This document shows, in pieces, positions 22,481 through 34,389 of a stretch of 64,000 nt of DNA (positions within the stretch are counted from its first letter, which is position 1; each line of letters begins with the position of its first letter). A model generated the notes under the pieces. The model saw only the letters and a program-made list of their open reading frames with translations, did no database searches and was not told the DNA's origin. Source of the DNA: Physcia stellaris. Taxonomy: Eukaryota; Ascomycota; Lecanoromycetes; Caliciales; Physciaceae. The position numbers and the translations under genes are program-made. The DNA lies in the NCBI GenBank assembly GCA_018902385.1, contig JABSSW010000028.1, positions 522,075 through 586,074 on the forward strand. Reading direction: 5' to 3'.

Positions 22481-24806
22481 AATTACAATAGTGAAGATGC
22501 TCAAGATCAAATGGCATCTTCTTCCAGCGAGGGCGCAGAGAGAAGGAAGGAGAAAAGGATTGCGGGACAAGCCCAGACAGATGTTCAAGGTTGTCCATGG
22601 CAAGCATCACTCTCGTCAAGAGTCAGGATCCAGGCACTTTTTTCGGTTGCATGTGCAGTGATCATCGCGATGCCCCACCAACGATTTTCTGGAACTAAGG
22701 TACGGACCACTGAGTCACCGACAGGGGAATGTGTCGCCTATCCGCAAACAGCCGCCTTTTCACTATTCCCCTTTTCGACCAACGAGACTGGAATCATGAG
22801 CACATCACTCCTAGCTCCCAGCCATCGACCATGTCTAGAGAGTGAGATAAACTTTCTCCTCATGCAAGATCTGACGCTAAACATGTCTGCATCCTGTCAA
22901 TACGCATCCATCCTATGATCAAGGTGCGTTTTGCATTTGCAGACTTCGTACGGAAAATTCTTGCAAAGCACACTGCACATGGCTTGTATCTGCCGCCAAT
23001 GAAACGGCCAAAGCTACGAACCGACCACTCTCTGACTGCTTCAACAGCCAATGTGGGAAGCGTCCTGCGACGAGATCGGGAAATTTCCCCTCAAAGACGT
23101 TGACTTTCCAATCAATCAAACTTGCATTATGCATAATCATCTCGGATTGCAATCATCCGAGTACAAGATCTCGCAGCTCAATTTCACAAGGTAGCTTTTT
23201 GACGAAATCCTATTCATTCAGTGGTTTGCGTTAACAAAAGGGATTCACATGTATATCCACCCTCGCCACCCTGCATGAAATATGGTCGTACCCGAGACTT
23301 CGTCCGGAGAGGATCCAGAAGATTACTGGCGCCCACCAAACATCCGAGCTAATTGCAAAATCCACTTAGGAAGCCTCATCGAAAGCCATCCTCGCCATCA
23401 CACTCACCGAGAACGCCCAACGAGAACACCCAGCTAGAACATCCACCTAGGTGCCCAGCTGGACTATCTCAGCTAAGGTATTAAGCTAAACCTCTACCTA
23501 TGCACAAGACACCTCTATATAACTCGTTCGTGAGGCCTCGAAATGACTGATGTAAGACGCAATTGACTGAGACAAATCCGATGCTTGAAACCACCTCGAT
23601 AAAAATATTCACATGAACGCGAGAATGCGGCGCCAACGGACTTTTGGGAGCCGTGAATTCCACGTCTTGAGGTCGAAAACCCAGCGGTACTTACATGTAG
23701 ATAGACAAAGAAACCTTCGTTACCCACGTGATGTACTTGGCTTTGCGAAGATATCTGGATCGTTGGATGATTCTCCTGGTCTGAACGAGAATTGCTTGAA
23801 ACAGGTCTTCATAAGCGAAGATTCCATGGTCGGATAAGGTCGTGTGCTTTCAACCATCCGGCAGGTTCTGTATGAGATTGTCGAGTACTCAGCTGGTCGT
23901 CAGTTTTGAGGCCCACGAATATATTAAAACTAGAGACCGCCACGCTGAAAGATTACCATCTGTAATGAAGCAGAATCATAATGCTGCTCAGTCACGCGAC
24001 ACGAATACCATACGTTGGCGACACTTGTACCTTTGGGTACTCTCTTGGATGGGCAGTGATATGAGAAGTGTTGCCAACCCTGTGAGATACGAGAATAGCC
24101 TAGAATTGACGAAGAATCGAACGCAATGAGGAATAGAAGTTCGTTGATACATTTTATCACAGGGTCCGATAGCTAGAGCTAGTTCATCATGGTGTATTCC
24201 TATTACCTTGTAGCAAAGCGTTAAGCGTTGACTTGGTAACGTGGCGTCGTTGCCATGGTATCGTGTGCTCAGGTCGACTTTGTAATTCTTCATGGCGACT
24301 GTTGACTTTTGACAATACAATTGCTGTTGAAGGTACATACCAACGCCTTTAGTGAAGTGGAGGATGAGAGTCGGCAAGTCGGAGAGGCTGGTCGTTGGAT
24401 TTGAGACGATCTCGTGTCGTTGAAACCACGCTAGTCACGCGCTGCTCCAGCTGGAGAAATGCGGAGAAGTGCTCCTGCAAAACCCAACAAGACGACAATT
24501 CAACTTTCCTTCTCCGCAAACTTGCATTGAATACCCTGCTTCTGAAGTTTGTCGATATTGAAGACATACAAAACATCCTCACTCCGCCCTTTTCGTTTCC
24601 TCCGGCAACTTTCTTCAACCCTCAGCAAGCTCCAAGCTCCGTGCGGGATCCTGCTCACAGTCTAAATGTACAGTTGTTGGAGAGACTGATCCCACCCAAC
24701 ATCATTGTTCCCGCCTGTGTCCACTGTTGGATATTATCAAGAATAACCGCCCTACTCTCGATATTACAGAAGGGACAATTACCGATCTTTCCCCCCTCTA
24801 CGAGCC
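22481..24806. other. Long divergent intergenic region
   Basis: About 2.3 kb between the start of the ABC transporter (-) and CAC2 (+), so it holds both promoters. Short frames (22352-22918, 23842-24129, 24395-24841) have no recognisable content. Around 23,390-23,470 there is a cluster of loosely repeated CCCAGCT/GAACA motifs. Nothing else is seen. Confidence 0.45.
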
Positions 24807-27195
24807 ATGAAAGCCTCTCCAATTCAGATCACATGGCATAATGACAGTAAACCCATATTTTCCGCTCATTTCGAACCTCATGGCAAGGGTCGACTAGCCA
24901 CTGGAGGTGGAGATAATAATGTCAGACTCTGGAAAGTGAACAAAGATGGCGAAGAGAGGACGGTGACATATCTGACTACCTTGGTGAAAGTAAGTAATTC
25001 GCCCGATAGTGGGTATCTCGTCAATTGACTAAGGGCCCCTTCTAGCATACTCAGACTGTCAACGTTGTTCGCTTTGCTCCTCGAGGTTCGTACTATTCTG
25101 GACTTGATCAATCTCAACTGATTATGGGCAGGGGAAATGCTTGCAACAGCTGGAGATGATGGCAACGCGCTACTATGGGTCCCATCAGAGACACATAACT
25201 CCGCTCCAGCCTTTGGGGAAGATGCACTCGAAGATAAAGAGACTTGGCGAATAAAGCATATGTGTCGCTCGACCACTGCTTCTGAAATATATGATCTTGC
25301 CTGGTCTCCTGACGGAGTCTTCTTTATCACAGGAAGCTTAGATAATGTAGCTAGGATATACAACGCTCAGACCGGTAAGAGAACATTGGCATGGGGCGGT
25401 CTTAGCGCTGGGCTGATATATAATAGGATCAATGGTGCGACAGATTGCAGAGCACAACCACTACGTGCAGGGCGTAGCATGGGATCCCCTCAATGAATAC
25501 GTAGCAACGCAGTCTTCAGATCGTTCTGTCCATATCTACAGCCTCAAGACCAAAGATGGCCAATTCACGCTCAGCCAGCATAACAAGGTGACCAAGATGG
25601 ATCTCCCCGGGCGGAGGATATCTTCAAGCAGTCCGGCCCCTCAAGACCTAGGATCTCGATCATTGATCGGACTTGACTCTACATCTCTAGCTCCAGCGTC
25701 ACCCGCGCCTTCAATGCCAGGTACCCCAACATCCCTAGCGCTGCCTATGAATCCGCCTGCAATCACCCATAGCCGGCGCTCTTCTTTCGGTTCATCGCCA
25801 TCCATGCGGCGCTCTGCGTCCCCTGCTCCATCTATGCCCCTACCAGCAGTTCGACCGATGGAGAACTCCCCGAATCCATACCTTGGCGCTGGAATTGGGG
25901 TAAAAAATGCAAGCATATATTTCAATGAGACATTAAACTCCTTTTTCCGTCGTTTGACCTTTGCACCGGATGGAAGTCTTCTGTTCACGCCCGCTGGCCA
26001 ATACCGGACACCCCATGCCGTCGACGGAGCAAAAACCTCGGATGATGTGATCAATACAGTCTACATATACACTCGAGCTGGTCTAAACAAACCGCCAATT
26101 GCTCATCTTCCCGGCCATAAGAAACCTTCCGTTGCAGTAAAATGCTCGCCAGTTGTCTACACCCATCGATCCAACACCAAGCCAACGGCTCATGTCACAA
26201 TGGACACGTCATCGGCCGAGGAGGCATTAGCAGCTCTACCCGAACCTGTCGTACCATCTAAAGCCCCTACAAGTAACTCCGCCATGGACCCACCTCCATC
26301 GACCAGTACCACCATGCCTTCGCCGAGTGACGTTACAAGGCCAGCGTCATCACCTCGGAACGCTGAGAACGAGACACCAACGCAGCCCCCAGGACCAAGT
26401 CCTGCATTTGGGCTACCGTATCGAATCGTGTACGCAGTCGCAACGCAGGACTCGGTGTTAGTCTATGACACGCAACAGCAGACACCTTTAGTGGTTGTGA
26501 GTAATCTGCACTACGTGACATTCACAGATGTTACATGGTTAGTTCTTTATCAGCTGTTCTGTAATCTGTAAGGAGCGCTGACAATCGCTACTAGGTCAAA
26601 CGATGGTCTGACTCTTATCATGAGCTCCTCGGATGGCTATTGCTCACACCTTGCATTCGCTCCTGGAGAGCTCGGACAAATCTACACGGGGCATGTGCCA
26701 ACAGCCCATCATCCATCTCTAGCTTTGTCCGCTCCCTCGACTGCCCAAGTCACGCCTATAGCTACACCAATAACGGCGGCAGCGCCGCCACTAGAGAAGC
26801 AGCTCCCGCCTGGATTCGTTTCGTCAAACTCTCCAGCGCTAACTCCTGCCCGGAGTACAACCCCAAGTACTCAGCAATCTGCAATTCGACCACCAAGCCC
26901 GACCAGGTCCAATTCAACATCATCTGTCGCCACCCAATCAGGCATGGTTAACAGCAACCCTACACCGACATTGGGGAGCGTGCCCAGCGTAGCTGCGAGC
27001 AACACGTCTTTCTCGGGCCTGCCATTGACAACACCTCCACAGACACCGATGTCCGGGCTTGTCAGCGGGCCGAGCTCCGTCAGTGGCAGCGTGCTTGGAA
27101 AAAGAGACAACAGTGAATCTGAAATGGAGGACCCTGCTGGTGTGCCGAAAAGGAAGAGGATAGCACCTACCCTTGTAAAAGGGGAGAGATCGTGA
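24807..27195 (+). CDS. CAC2: Chromatin assembly factor 1 subunit B (Cac2/p60), WD40 protein
   Basis: Five exons: 24807-24989, 25046-25085, 25132-25374, 25427-26537 and 26595-27195. Introns are 46-57 nt and the product is 725 residues. The N-terminus MKASPIQITWHNDSKPIFSA and the repeat segments GRLATGGGDNNVRLWKV, MLATAGDDGNALLWVPSE, IYDLAWSPDGVFFITGSLDN and YVATQSSDRSVHIYSLK are characteristic of the CAF-1 middle subunit. They build a seven-blade propeller that, with the large and small subunits, deposits H3-H4 behind the replication fork. Ser/Pro-rich loops interrupt the later blades (residues about 200-270 and 370-460), as in other filamentous fungi. The C-terminal third is disordered and ends in a basic KRKRIAP nuclear-localisation-like patch. 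All splice junctions keep the frame and no residue of the conserved blades is missing. Confidence 0.95.
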
Positions 27196-28023
27196 AGATA
27201 ATCCACATGGATTATGAAATTCCTAATGCGGCTGGACATTGTTTAGCAGGGATCTTGAATCTATGCGGATTAGCACGGCGCTTGGAGGTTAGCTATGGCT
27301 TGCTTTTCTGTTATAAGGCTGTACTTGGACATTGCATTATGAAGATAGCTTGGGATACTTGGGATACTTGGGATGACGAGTAAGGTAGCTTGTCAGAAGG
27401 TCACATGACGGAGAGATGGCTTGAATACCATCATGCTTTTGGAAGAACTTACAGGATAGCAACGCCCTTGCTAGGGGCTGGGACCAGGGCCACCAATTGA
27501 TATCTTCTGACTGATAGGGGTGCTCTCATAGAAGGTATCTAGACTGATCATGAGCCTTTGGATATGTGAGCGATGCAGATGTTCGTTGTAATCTAACGCA
27601 GTATGACGACGTTGTGGCTTGAAGATCACGTGCAGTCACCCTGACAATCTGTAGCGCGAAGCGGGACACCTCAAGGACCAGTCAAGCAGCACCTCCAGCA
27701 CATCTGCCTTCCTCACTTCAAACTCACCATTGTTGTCAACTTCCACAATTACCCTGTGCTGATCATACCAGTAAGTTGCCCTGCATCTTTCAGCGACAGG
27801 AAGACACCTGTCGTTTCACGCCAGTTGGGGGCGCTTCCTTTCTACGTCACAGCCTTCACAGCCTCAAAAGCCGAGAAGATCAGAACTGTCCACAAGACTG
27901 TTCTTCACTACATAGATTTATCCTCTCTTGATATAACTCAGAAGCTTACCTTCTACTGCTCAACAGGGACATCTCATCAAACACCTACTTACAAGTTGAA
28001 GCGTCACCACAACTCCACGCAAC
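27196..28023. other. Intergenic region
   Basis: No supported gene. A short imperfect repeat of TGGGATACT lies at about 27,350-27,372. The last 300 bp, rich in CA and CT, are the promoter and leader of PIL1. Confidence 0.5.
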
Positions 28024-29485
28024 ATGCATCGTACCTACTCTATGCGCCAGTCGCGCGCCCCGACTGCCTCGCAAATACAGAATCCTCCACCACCTTCATC
28101 TTCCACCAAGTCAGGTCGCTTCTTTGGCAAGAGCAGTGTCGGTAAGTGATAGATCCTCAACTCCAACCTCCGATTTCCCACACCAGCTGCATTCGATCTT
28201 CGATGTCCGGACCTGCGATGGCATACACTATGCCAGTGATCGCTTGCCATAGCTGGTGTATTACTCTTACTCTTTTCCGTGCATCAGTAATGTTATCCCT
28301 CACGTCAAGCCTGCGTCCAGCTTATGCAGCGCTTCGGAGTCTTTGTGTCCCAAGCATTGTTTGGTCGCCATCACTGTTGAGAAACAGATTGATAGCCAGA
28401 AGATGTGTTTAAGATCAAAGCTGACATCCTCGTTCTATAGGCCATGCATTCCGTAAATCCACTGCGGGCGCATTTGGACCAGATTTGGCGAAGAAGCTCT
28501 CACAGCTGGTGAAAATGGAAAAGAATGTCATGCGGAGCATGGAGTTAGTCGGCAGAGAGCGTATGGAGGTTGCTGTATGTATTTCAATAATTACCACCTT
28601 ATAAGTGATGGTATTAACGATTACGCAGCAACAACTTTCGATCTGGGGCGAAGCTTGCGACGATGATGTCTCGGATGTTACTGATAAGCTGGGTGTCTTG
28701 ATTTATGAAGTAGGCGAGCTCGAGGACCAATTTGTCGACCGCTACGATCAATACCGTGTGACTATCAAAAGCATCCGCAACATCGAAGCCTCAGTGCAGC
28801 CCAGCAGAGACCGCAAGCAAAAGATCACGGACCAAATTGCTCAACTGAAGTACAAAGAACCAAACAGCCCTCGCATTGTTGTCCTTGAGCAAGAGCTTGT
28901 CCGTGCTGAAGCGGAGTCGCTTGTCGCAGAGGCTCAGCTTTCCAACATCACCCGCGAGAAGCTCAAGGCCGCTTTCACCTATCAGTTCGACGCATTACGT
29001 GAACACAGCGAAAAAATGGCAATCATTGCTGGCTACGGCAAACATCTTCTAGAGCTTGTCGATGATACTCCTGTCACCCCTGGCGAGACTCGCCAAGCTT
29101 ATGATGGATACGAGGCTAGCAAAGCGTACGTTCCCTTAGAGTCTAGTCGAAGGCTTCTATTAACTCTGTTCCTAGTATCATTCAAGACTGTGAGGACGCC
29201 CTTACGAATTGGGTTACAGCCAACGCTGCCGTGTCCCCCAAACTTAGCACGCGTGCACGCAACCTCTCACAGCGACGCAAGCAGCGCACTCAGGGCGAGG
29301 GCGTCGATCTGAGTGGTCAAGATTCCAGCATGAAGGACCGTGAGAGCGGTCTGTGGGTTCCAGCCGGCGCACATCGTGAGTATGCCGATGATGGGGAGGA
29401 GGAGGAGGAAGAAGAGGAAGAGGAGGCAGCCACGGGTCACCCCGAGGAGCGAGGACGGGAAGGTGAGAGGGTTACGGCGGCTTAG
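28024..29485 (+). CDS. PIL1: Eisosome core component Pil1/Lsp1 (BAR domain)
   Basis: Four exons: 28024-28141, 28441-28574, 28629-29125 and 29176-29485. The product is 352 residues. The N-terminus MHRTYSMRQSRAPTASQ and the segment GRFFGKSSVGHAFRKS form the membrane-inserting amphipathic region. The BAR domain (about residues 55-265) includes LSQLVKMEKNVMRSMELV, IWGEACDDDVSDVTDKLG and SIRNIEASVQPSRDRKQ. Pil1/Lsp1 dimers polymerise into half-cylinders under furrow-like plasma-membrane domains (eisosomes), with phosphorylation by Pkh-type kinases controlling assembly. The tail is acidic (a Glu run at about residues 324-334) and probably disordered. Intron 1 is 299 nt, far longer than the other introns here, while introns 2 and 3 are 54 and 50 nt. 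The gene is intact. Pil1 and Lsp1 are close paralogues and cannot be told apart without a tree. Confidence 0.95.
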
Positions 29486-29911
29486 TAGCTGAGACAAGCA
29501 TGTAATGTGAAAGGTGTGCAGACCAGGTTAAGGTATACCCACGTGGAGGATGCGATCGAGGCGACCTCGGGCTTTATTTCCTTGTTGGTTATTTCATGCA
29601 AGTAAGTGGTGGATGCTGGAATGATCTCAAGAGCTATGAGCGGACGAGGAGAGTAGTTGTAATGATCTGAGAGCCTTTGTGTCTTTGCTTGCCTTTCTTA
29701 TTAGATACCTGCAAGATCGTACATGTTCCAATTACTTTCCATCTCGTGCTACACCAAATGTCCCACCTCTAATGTCGTGCTATTTAACAACGTCAAGGGC
29801 CACGAAACCGAGGAGCAGATCACGTGATTTTTGAAAACCCTAAGAAAGCATCTCAAGTCTTCGGACCTACCGAGGGTGCCATGTTTTGCAACTGTATAAT
29901 ATGTGGAAAGA
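29486..29911. other. Intergenic region
   Basis: About 430 bp containing the 3' flank of PIL1 and the promoter of the phosphoesterase gene. No feature recognised. Confidence 0.5.
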
Positions 29912-31665
29912 ATGGAGCATCCTACAGGCTACGACTCAGACACCACAGCTACAGATCTGGATTCAAAGGACTTGACGTTCGTTCCCAGAAGCTCACCACC
30001 GACCTCTCTCGAAGCACCGATCTCGCCACCTCCATTGAAGCGCAGAAAAACTGCACTCGAATCTACAACAAAATTATCTCCCAGGCCGGAAACCGATGAT
30101 TCCAAAGATTTGTCTAATCTCGCAGCTATTGAAGCCGGTGAGGCTAAGATCGATGACCATCTAAAGTATTTCTCGGGGCATCTGCGGAAATACGTTAAGG
30201 AAGGAAAGGGAGGGTTGGAGGTTATGAGAGTTGAGGAGTGGATGGATTTGTACCGCAGGAATGAGCATGCGCGGGGGAGGCATTTTGTTGTGCATCAGCA
30301 TGATCATCCTGTCGCTGGTGGGTCGATTCGACTTCGGGCTCTTCTAAATTCTACTTCGTTTCTTGTCTTGCTGGCGTCTTATCTTCTAGTTTCCCATTCT
30401 CTTAAGTTGTAGAGCAGCATGATTTCCGATCGTAATGACTAAAGGAGCAGGTTTTATTTCTTGTAGATATATTGAAGAGGTGCTAAATGAGTGAGGCAGG
30501 CGTGCATTATGATCTCAGACTCCAGATCTCAGAGAGTAGTAGCATCAGCTTTGCGATCATGTACGGCCTCCCTGGGAACCCAAACTCGAGAAGACTGAAT
30601 AGGAATGCGACCGAGACGAGGGTGCATAACCTGTGGGTAAGTATTCGTTTCTCCTCCTCATGTTTTGAATTTGAATGGTATGATCGACCGTTTCATGGAG
30701 TGCAATTAGACACCATTTAGTATCGGTCCATGTTCCCCTAGACTGACTTTCCAAAGAATCACCTCATCGAAACCGCCTCGTCGCAGACGGGAAGCCTTCT
30801 GATATGGGACACTGGCGAATACTCCATCCTTCCCTTCCACGAAACATCCTCTAAGGCCACGGACGACGAAGATTCAGAAACCTCGTCCGTCTCTTCATCC
30901 GCTCCACGGACTTCAATATCCGAAAGCGAGAAACTGCATCACGCTTTCCAAAACGTACGTCTGCACTCTAAGCTTTTTCCATTTCACTACTTCCCCATTT
31001 AATCTGCATACACGAGACGCCAAAAATCCCCATATTTATCGAAGATGAAGCTCACACCACGAGCACAGCGCAAAATCCGCCTCCGCCTACACGGCCACCG
31101 CCTGCCCCCAAACTACACCATCTCGCTCCGCCTCCTCCCCAGCAACAACCTTGCCTCGCAGCCCCCAAAACCCCTCCGCAAACGCCGTCGTCGGCCTTCC
31201 ACCCACCTCTTTACCAAAGGCCCAAATACCAGCGACGAGGACTCTGAATCCGACACCGCTTCCACTCCCACATCCACTGTCAGCCCAGATGGCAAAAGCA
31301 TCGAGTTGAAGAGTAAGTCAAGAAAAGAGCTCGCCCAAGAAATCGCAGACCAAGAATCCGAAGCCGTGCGCCTGCACAACGCCTACCCCGGCGCAACGAA
31401 CAGCATCGGCTCCATCCACCAGCGCCGCTGGTTCCTGAGTATGGATCGCCGCGCGTCGGGGTTTGTGCCTGTTGCTACTGCCGAAGGAGAAAGGAGATGG
31501 GTTAGAGGTGGGGATGGGGATGGGGATGGGGATGGGGGCTTCCTGGTGCGCGGAAGGGATGTCGAGAGGAGTGTGCTTACGGGGAGGAACGCGGATGAGG
31601 TTATGCGCGATGAGGCCGTGAGGGGGTTTAGGGGAAGGAGGGGGTGGAGGGCTGTTGTGGAATGA
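29912..31665 (+). CDS. DNA ligase D-type 3'-phosphoesterase domain protein
   Basis: Four exons: 29912-30317, 30500-30636, 30757-30954 and 31069-31665 (445 residues). A last acceptor at 31044 is also in frame and would add eight residues. The domain reads RGRHFVVHQHDHPVAG joined across intron 1 to VHYDLRLQISESSSISFAI, then MYGLPGNPNSRRLNRNATE, NHLIETASSQTGSLLIWDTG and KIRLRLHGHRLPPNYTISLR. The His/Asp residues of HQHD and HYDL are the metal-binding set of LigD phosphoesterase domains, which trim 3'-phosphate and ribonucleotide ends in bacterial end joining. Fungi often carry this domain without ligase or polymerase modules, as here, so a DNA end-processing role is likely but unproven. The N-terminus is Ser/Pro-rich with a KRRK patch. 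The C-terminal region includes a Gly/Asp run from a GATGGG hexamer repeat near 31,508-31,533. Introns (182, 120, 114 nt) are longer than the local norm. Confidence 0.88.
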
Positions 31666-32742
31666 GTTTCGAGGGGGTGGAGGTGGGTTGGATTTTTTGA
31701 TTTGGGGGTTTTGGGGAGAGGAGGTGGGTTGATGAGGAATTGATAGGTAGGTCTTTTAGTGCTGAAGTGAAAGAAGGAAGTGTGAGATGCCAGTTTTGGA
31801 AAAACCTTTTGTTATTTATTGAAAAGGCGCCGCGTTTGGGCCTTCTTGTTTTCTGGATGCCTGGTTTCCATGGCTTTGATGATCCTGATGGGGGTTTGGT
31901 CAGACTTGAGACTGGTTCAGATGGATTTGACGACTTGACGATTTGACGACTTGACGACTTGACGACTTGACGACTTGACGACTTGACGACTTGACGACTT
32001 GACGACTTGACGACTTGACGACTTGACGACTTGACGACTTGACGACTTGACGACTTGACGACTTGACGACTTGACGACTTGACGACTTGACGACTTGACG
32101 ACTTGACGACTTGACGACTTGACGACTTGACGACTTGACGACTTGACGACTTGACGACTTGACGACTTGACGACTTGACGACTTGACGACTTGACGACTT
32201 GACGACTTGACGACTTGACGACTTGACGACGTGAGGACTCGACGACTTGACGATTTGGGAATGAAATTTGCCAAGAGGTCAATTGACGATATACTGATCT
32301 TGGTTTCGTACCTCGTATATCGGGTTCGATACTAGTAGGCCTAAGAATTGACAAGAGAGATATTATACATGAGGATTGCGGTCGTTGACAGTTTCGTAGC
32401 GACTAGGAGGAACATACTGGATAGAAAAAAAGAAAAGAAGGAAAGGGGCATAAAAAACGTGTGAGAGAGAAGAAAAAGAAGAGCATAGCCACCGGCATCA
32501 GTATGATCAGTCACAGCGGGACTTCGTAGATGCGTGAACGGAATCGAATTGATGTCAATACCAATCAACCGACTCTGTTTAATCCGAAGCATTTCTCTGC
32601 ACTGTTTCCATAAGCATGAACATATCCAAGTCCCAACTCCAATTGCACGGGAAAAGGACCGGGTAATCCAACACCCATCGTTGCGTCCCATCATCACTTA
32701 CAAACCTGTACACCCTACCCACGAACCACCCCAATCCAAAAC
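31666..32742. other. Intergenic region dominated by an octanucleotide satellite
   Basis: Between the convergent phosphoesterase (+) and Cys-rich (-) genes. It contains the GACGACTT array (listed separately). Bases 32,400-32,740 are otherwise unremarkable and hold the 3' flank of the Cys-rich gene. Confidence 0.6.
31929..32257. repeat. Octanucleotide tandem array (GACGACTT)n, about 41 units
   Basis: Bases about 31,945-32,230 are an essentially perfect run of about 35 GACGACTT units. Variant units lie at both ends (GACGATTT at 31,937 and at 32,249, and GTGAGGACTC at 32,231). Because 8 and 3 share no factor, every frame of one strand reads the same eight-codon cycle. On the minus strand it is the open octapeptide KSSSRQVV; on the plus strand it contains a stop. 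The open frames seen here are therefore a by-product of the repeat. Confidence 0.97.
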
Positions 32743-33623
32743 TCAAGGCATCCACCCAATCCCCCCAACCCAATGCCTCCCCTCCATACCATGCCCCTGC
32801 GCTTGCCCACTGCCACTCCCACATCTCCTCCTCGCCCCACAACAAGCCAAACACTCCCTCCCCACCCCTCCCGCATCCACAACCGCACACATGCCACACA
32901 CCCTCCTCCCACAGCCCTCGCACTCAAACTCCCTCCCCGACTCCCTCTCATCGGTATCGATATCCATTCCGCTCATATCCACATCCGCGGATGCGGGCGG
33001 GGAGGAGGGTGGGTAGAGGCACAGATCGCAGTCTTCGCAGCGCGGCATCGGCACGGTGGTGTGTGGTGGTGGAGGAGGAGGAGAAGTGGGTGCTGGGGCG
33101 GGAGGGAGATGCTGCCAGAAGGCGTTGAGGGAGGATTGGGTGCGTGGTTGGGAGGAGGTGGATGTGGAGGACGAGGATGCGGATTGGATGGGGGAGGGCT
33201 TGGGCCGGGGAGGGACGTTAGGGGTGGGCGAGCGGGCGGCGGCGAAGAGGAGGGAGTATGTGTTTTCTGGGCAGTTGTGTTAGTTTTGTCTGTTCGTTTT
33301 GCCAATTGAGGAGGTTGATGGCTGGAGTTCGAGGCGAGGAGAGGAGGGGGGAATGCACCATGCACCGTCTCTTCGCTTGGGCGACTGTTTCTGAATCGCT
33401 TTCTTGTTCGCGAATGGAGATGCTTGTCTATGGAGTTGGCAGATGATGGAGGCGATGCGTCTGGTGTCCATGGATAACGTGGGACGGAAGCGTTGTGGTA
33501 GGAGTCGGACATGGGCGCATCTTCGTCTGTGGAATCGTTTGTGGGGCTGAAAGGGTGGTCACGGGAGAAGGCGGTCGCATCAGACGGGGAGAAGTTGCTT
33601 GAGCGTTTGCGTTTGATTGCCAT
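32743..33623 (-). CDS. Small nuclear-type protein with Cys-pair metal-binding motif, unknown function
   Basis: Two exons, 33623-33359 and 33266-32743, separated by a 92-nt intron. Splicing joins SRPSEETVH to ENTYSLLFAAARS and gives 262 residues. The N-terminus MAIKRKRSSN is a basic, nuclear-localisation-like sequence. A second basic block is TRKRFRNSRPSEE. The middle has SSLNAFWQHLP. The C-terminus carries paired cysteines, PRCEDCDLCL and FECEGCGRRVCGMCAV, then ECLACC, which could bind one or two zinc ions. I recall similar conserved fungal proteins without a known role. The reading is supported by the good splice sites and by cysteine spacing that only the spliced frame delivers. The last ten or so codons after the cysteines are Gly-rich and may include a missed intron. 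Confidence 0.7.
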
Positions 33624-34084
33624 ATTGAAATGAGATCACTGGCGTTGTATTTGAGACGAAGGGCAAGGTGGGCTTGTTTTCGAGAAGATGATGACGATCT
33701 TGAAGCGGACGCGGGGCGCGTCAACTTACACGCGAAAAGACCATCAGAAGAACGCTTGACTGCATTGGGTGACACTTCGGTTTTAAGGTAGCCAAATCTC
33801 ACTTATAGCCAACTCTCCTGAAGCATTATTGATACTGCGTACTCGCGTGCTTCAGACGCATTTATCATGTAGTTGTCCCCGGCCCAGAAGCTTCTTGATC
33901 GGCCGACCTTCCTCAGGATTAGGAGCCAATTAGGAGACCCCATTCAATCATTAGGTGGTGGATGAGTTTCGGAAGAATCCACGGTACCTGATTTTTGCCA
34001 TTGATTATCACCACAAGTAAAGACTCGTTGTGTCAAAATTCCCAAAAGAATAAATTCTCCATCAGCGTAAAGATAATATTTTTA
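33624..34084. other. Intergenic region left of the DNA transposon
   Basis: About 460 bp holding the promoter of the Cys-rich gene. The last eight bases (34,077-34,084, TATTTTTA) are the left target-site duplication of the transposon that follows. Confidence 0.6.
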
Positions 34085-34184
34085 GGGAGCGCCTATCCGG
34101 ACTTGAGATCGCTATTTGGACTTGCCAAGACCTTTATATCCGGTATATCCGGCCTGCAGCATACGGTCCCAAATGCTCGATTCT
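34085..34184 (+). repeat. Left terminal inverted repeat of the DNA transposon
   Basis: Pairs with the right arm at about 34,807-34,906. The outer 47 bases are identical and the inner half drifts (for example CCTTTATATCCGG against CTCTTAATCCCGG). Confidence 0.9.
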
Positions 34185-34389
34185 GAACGATTCAGCACCA
34201 TATCACGATTGTACATGCTATCGAATTGAGTTTAGCGTGAATAGACCAATTGCATTGATATTGATGTAGAAAGGGCCCGATTTTCTACCTAACAACAGGA
34301 CCTCGGCCAATCAGATGAGGCCTGCAAGGTCGCAAAGATTATTCCTCCCCTCTCCGCCTGCTCTTTATCCTTCGCATATCTTTCATCTC

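Noticed and set aside
31929-32257. Regular array considered as a CRISPR-like locus
   Set aside because: It has no spacers, the unit is 8 bp and directly tandem, and the genome is eukaryotic.
31900-32354. Two long minus-strand frames of 124 and 145 codons made of KSSSRQVV repeats
   Set aside because: They are a by-product of the octanucleotide array, which is open in every minus-strand frame. There is no start context or flanking coding sequence.
32773-33309. A + strand frame of 178 codons opposite the Cys-rich gene
   Set aside because: It is a Pro/Gly-rich shadow of the minus-strand gene, whose splice sites and paired cysteines are convincing.
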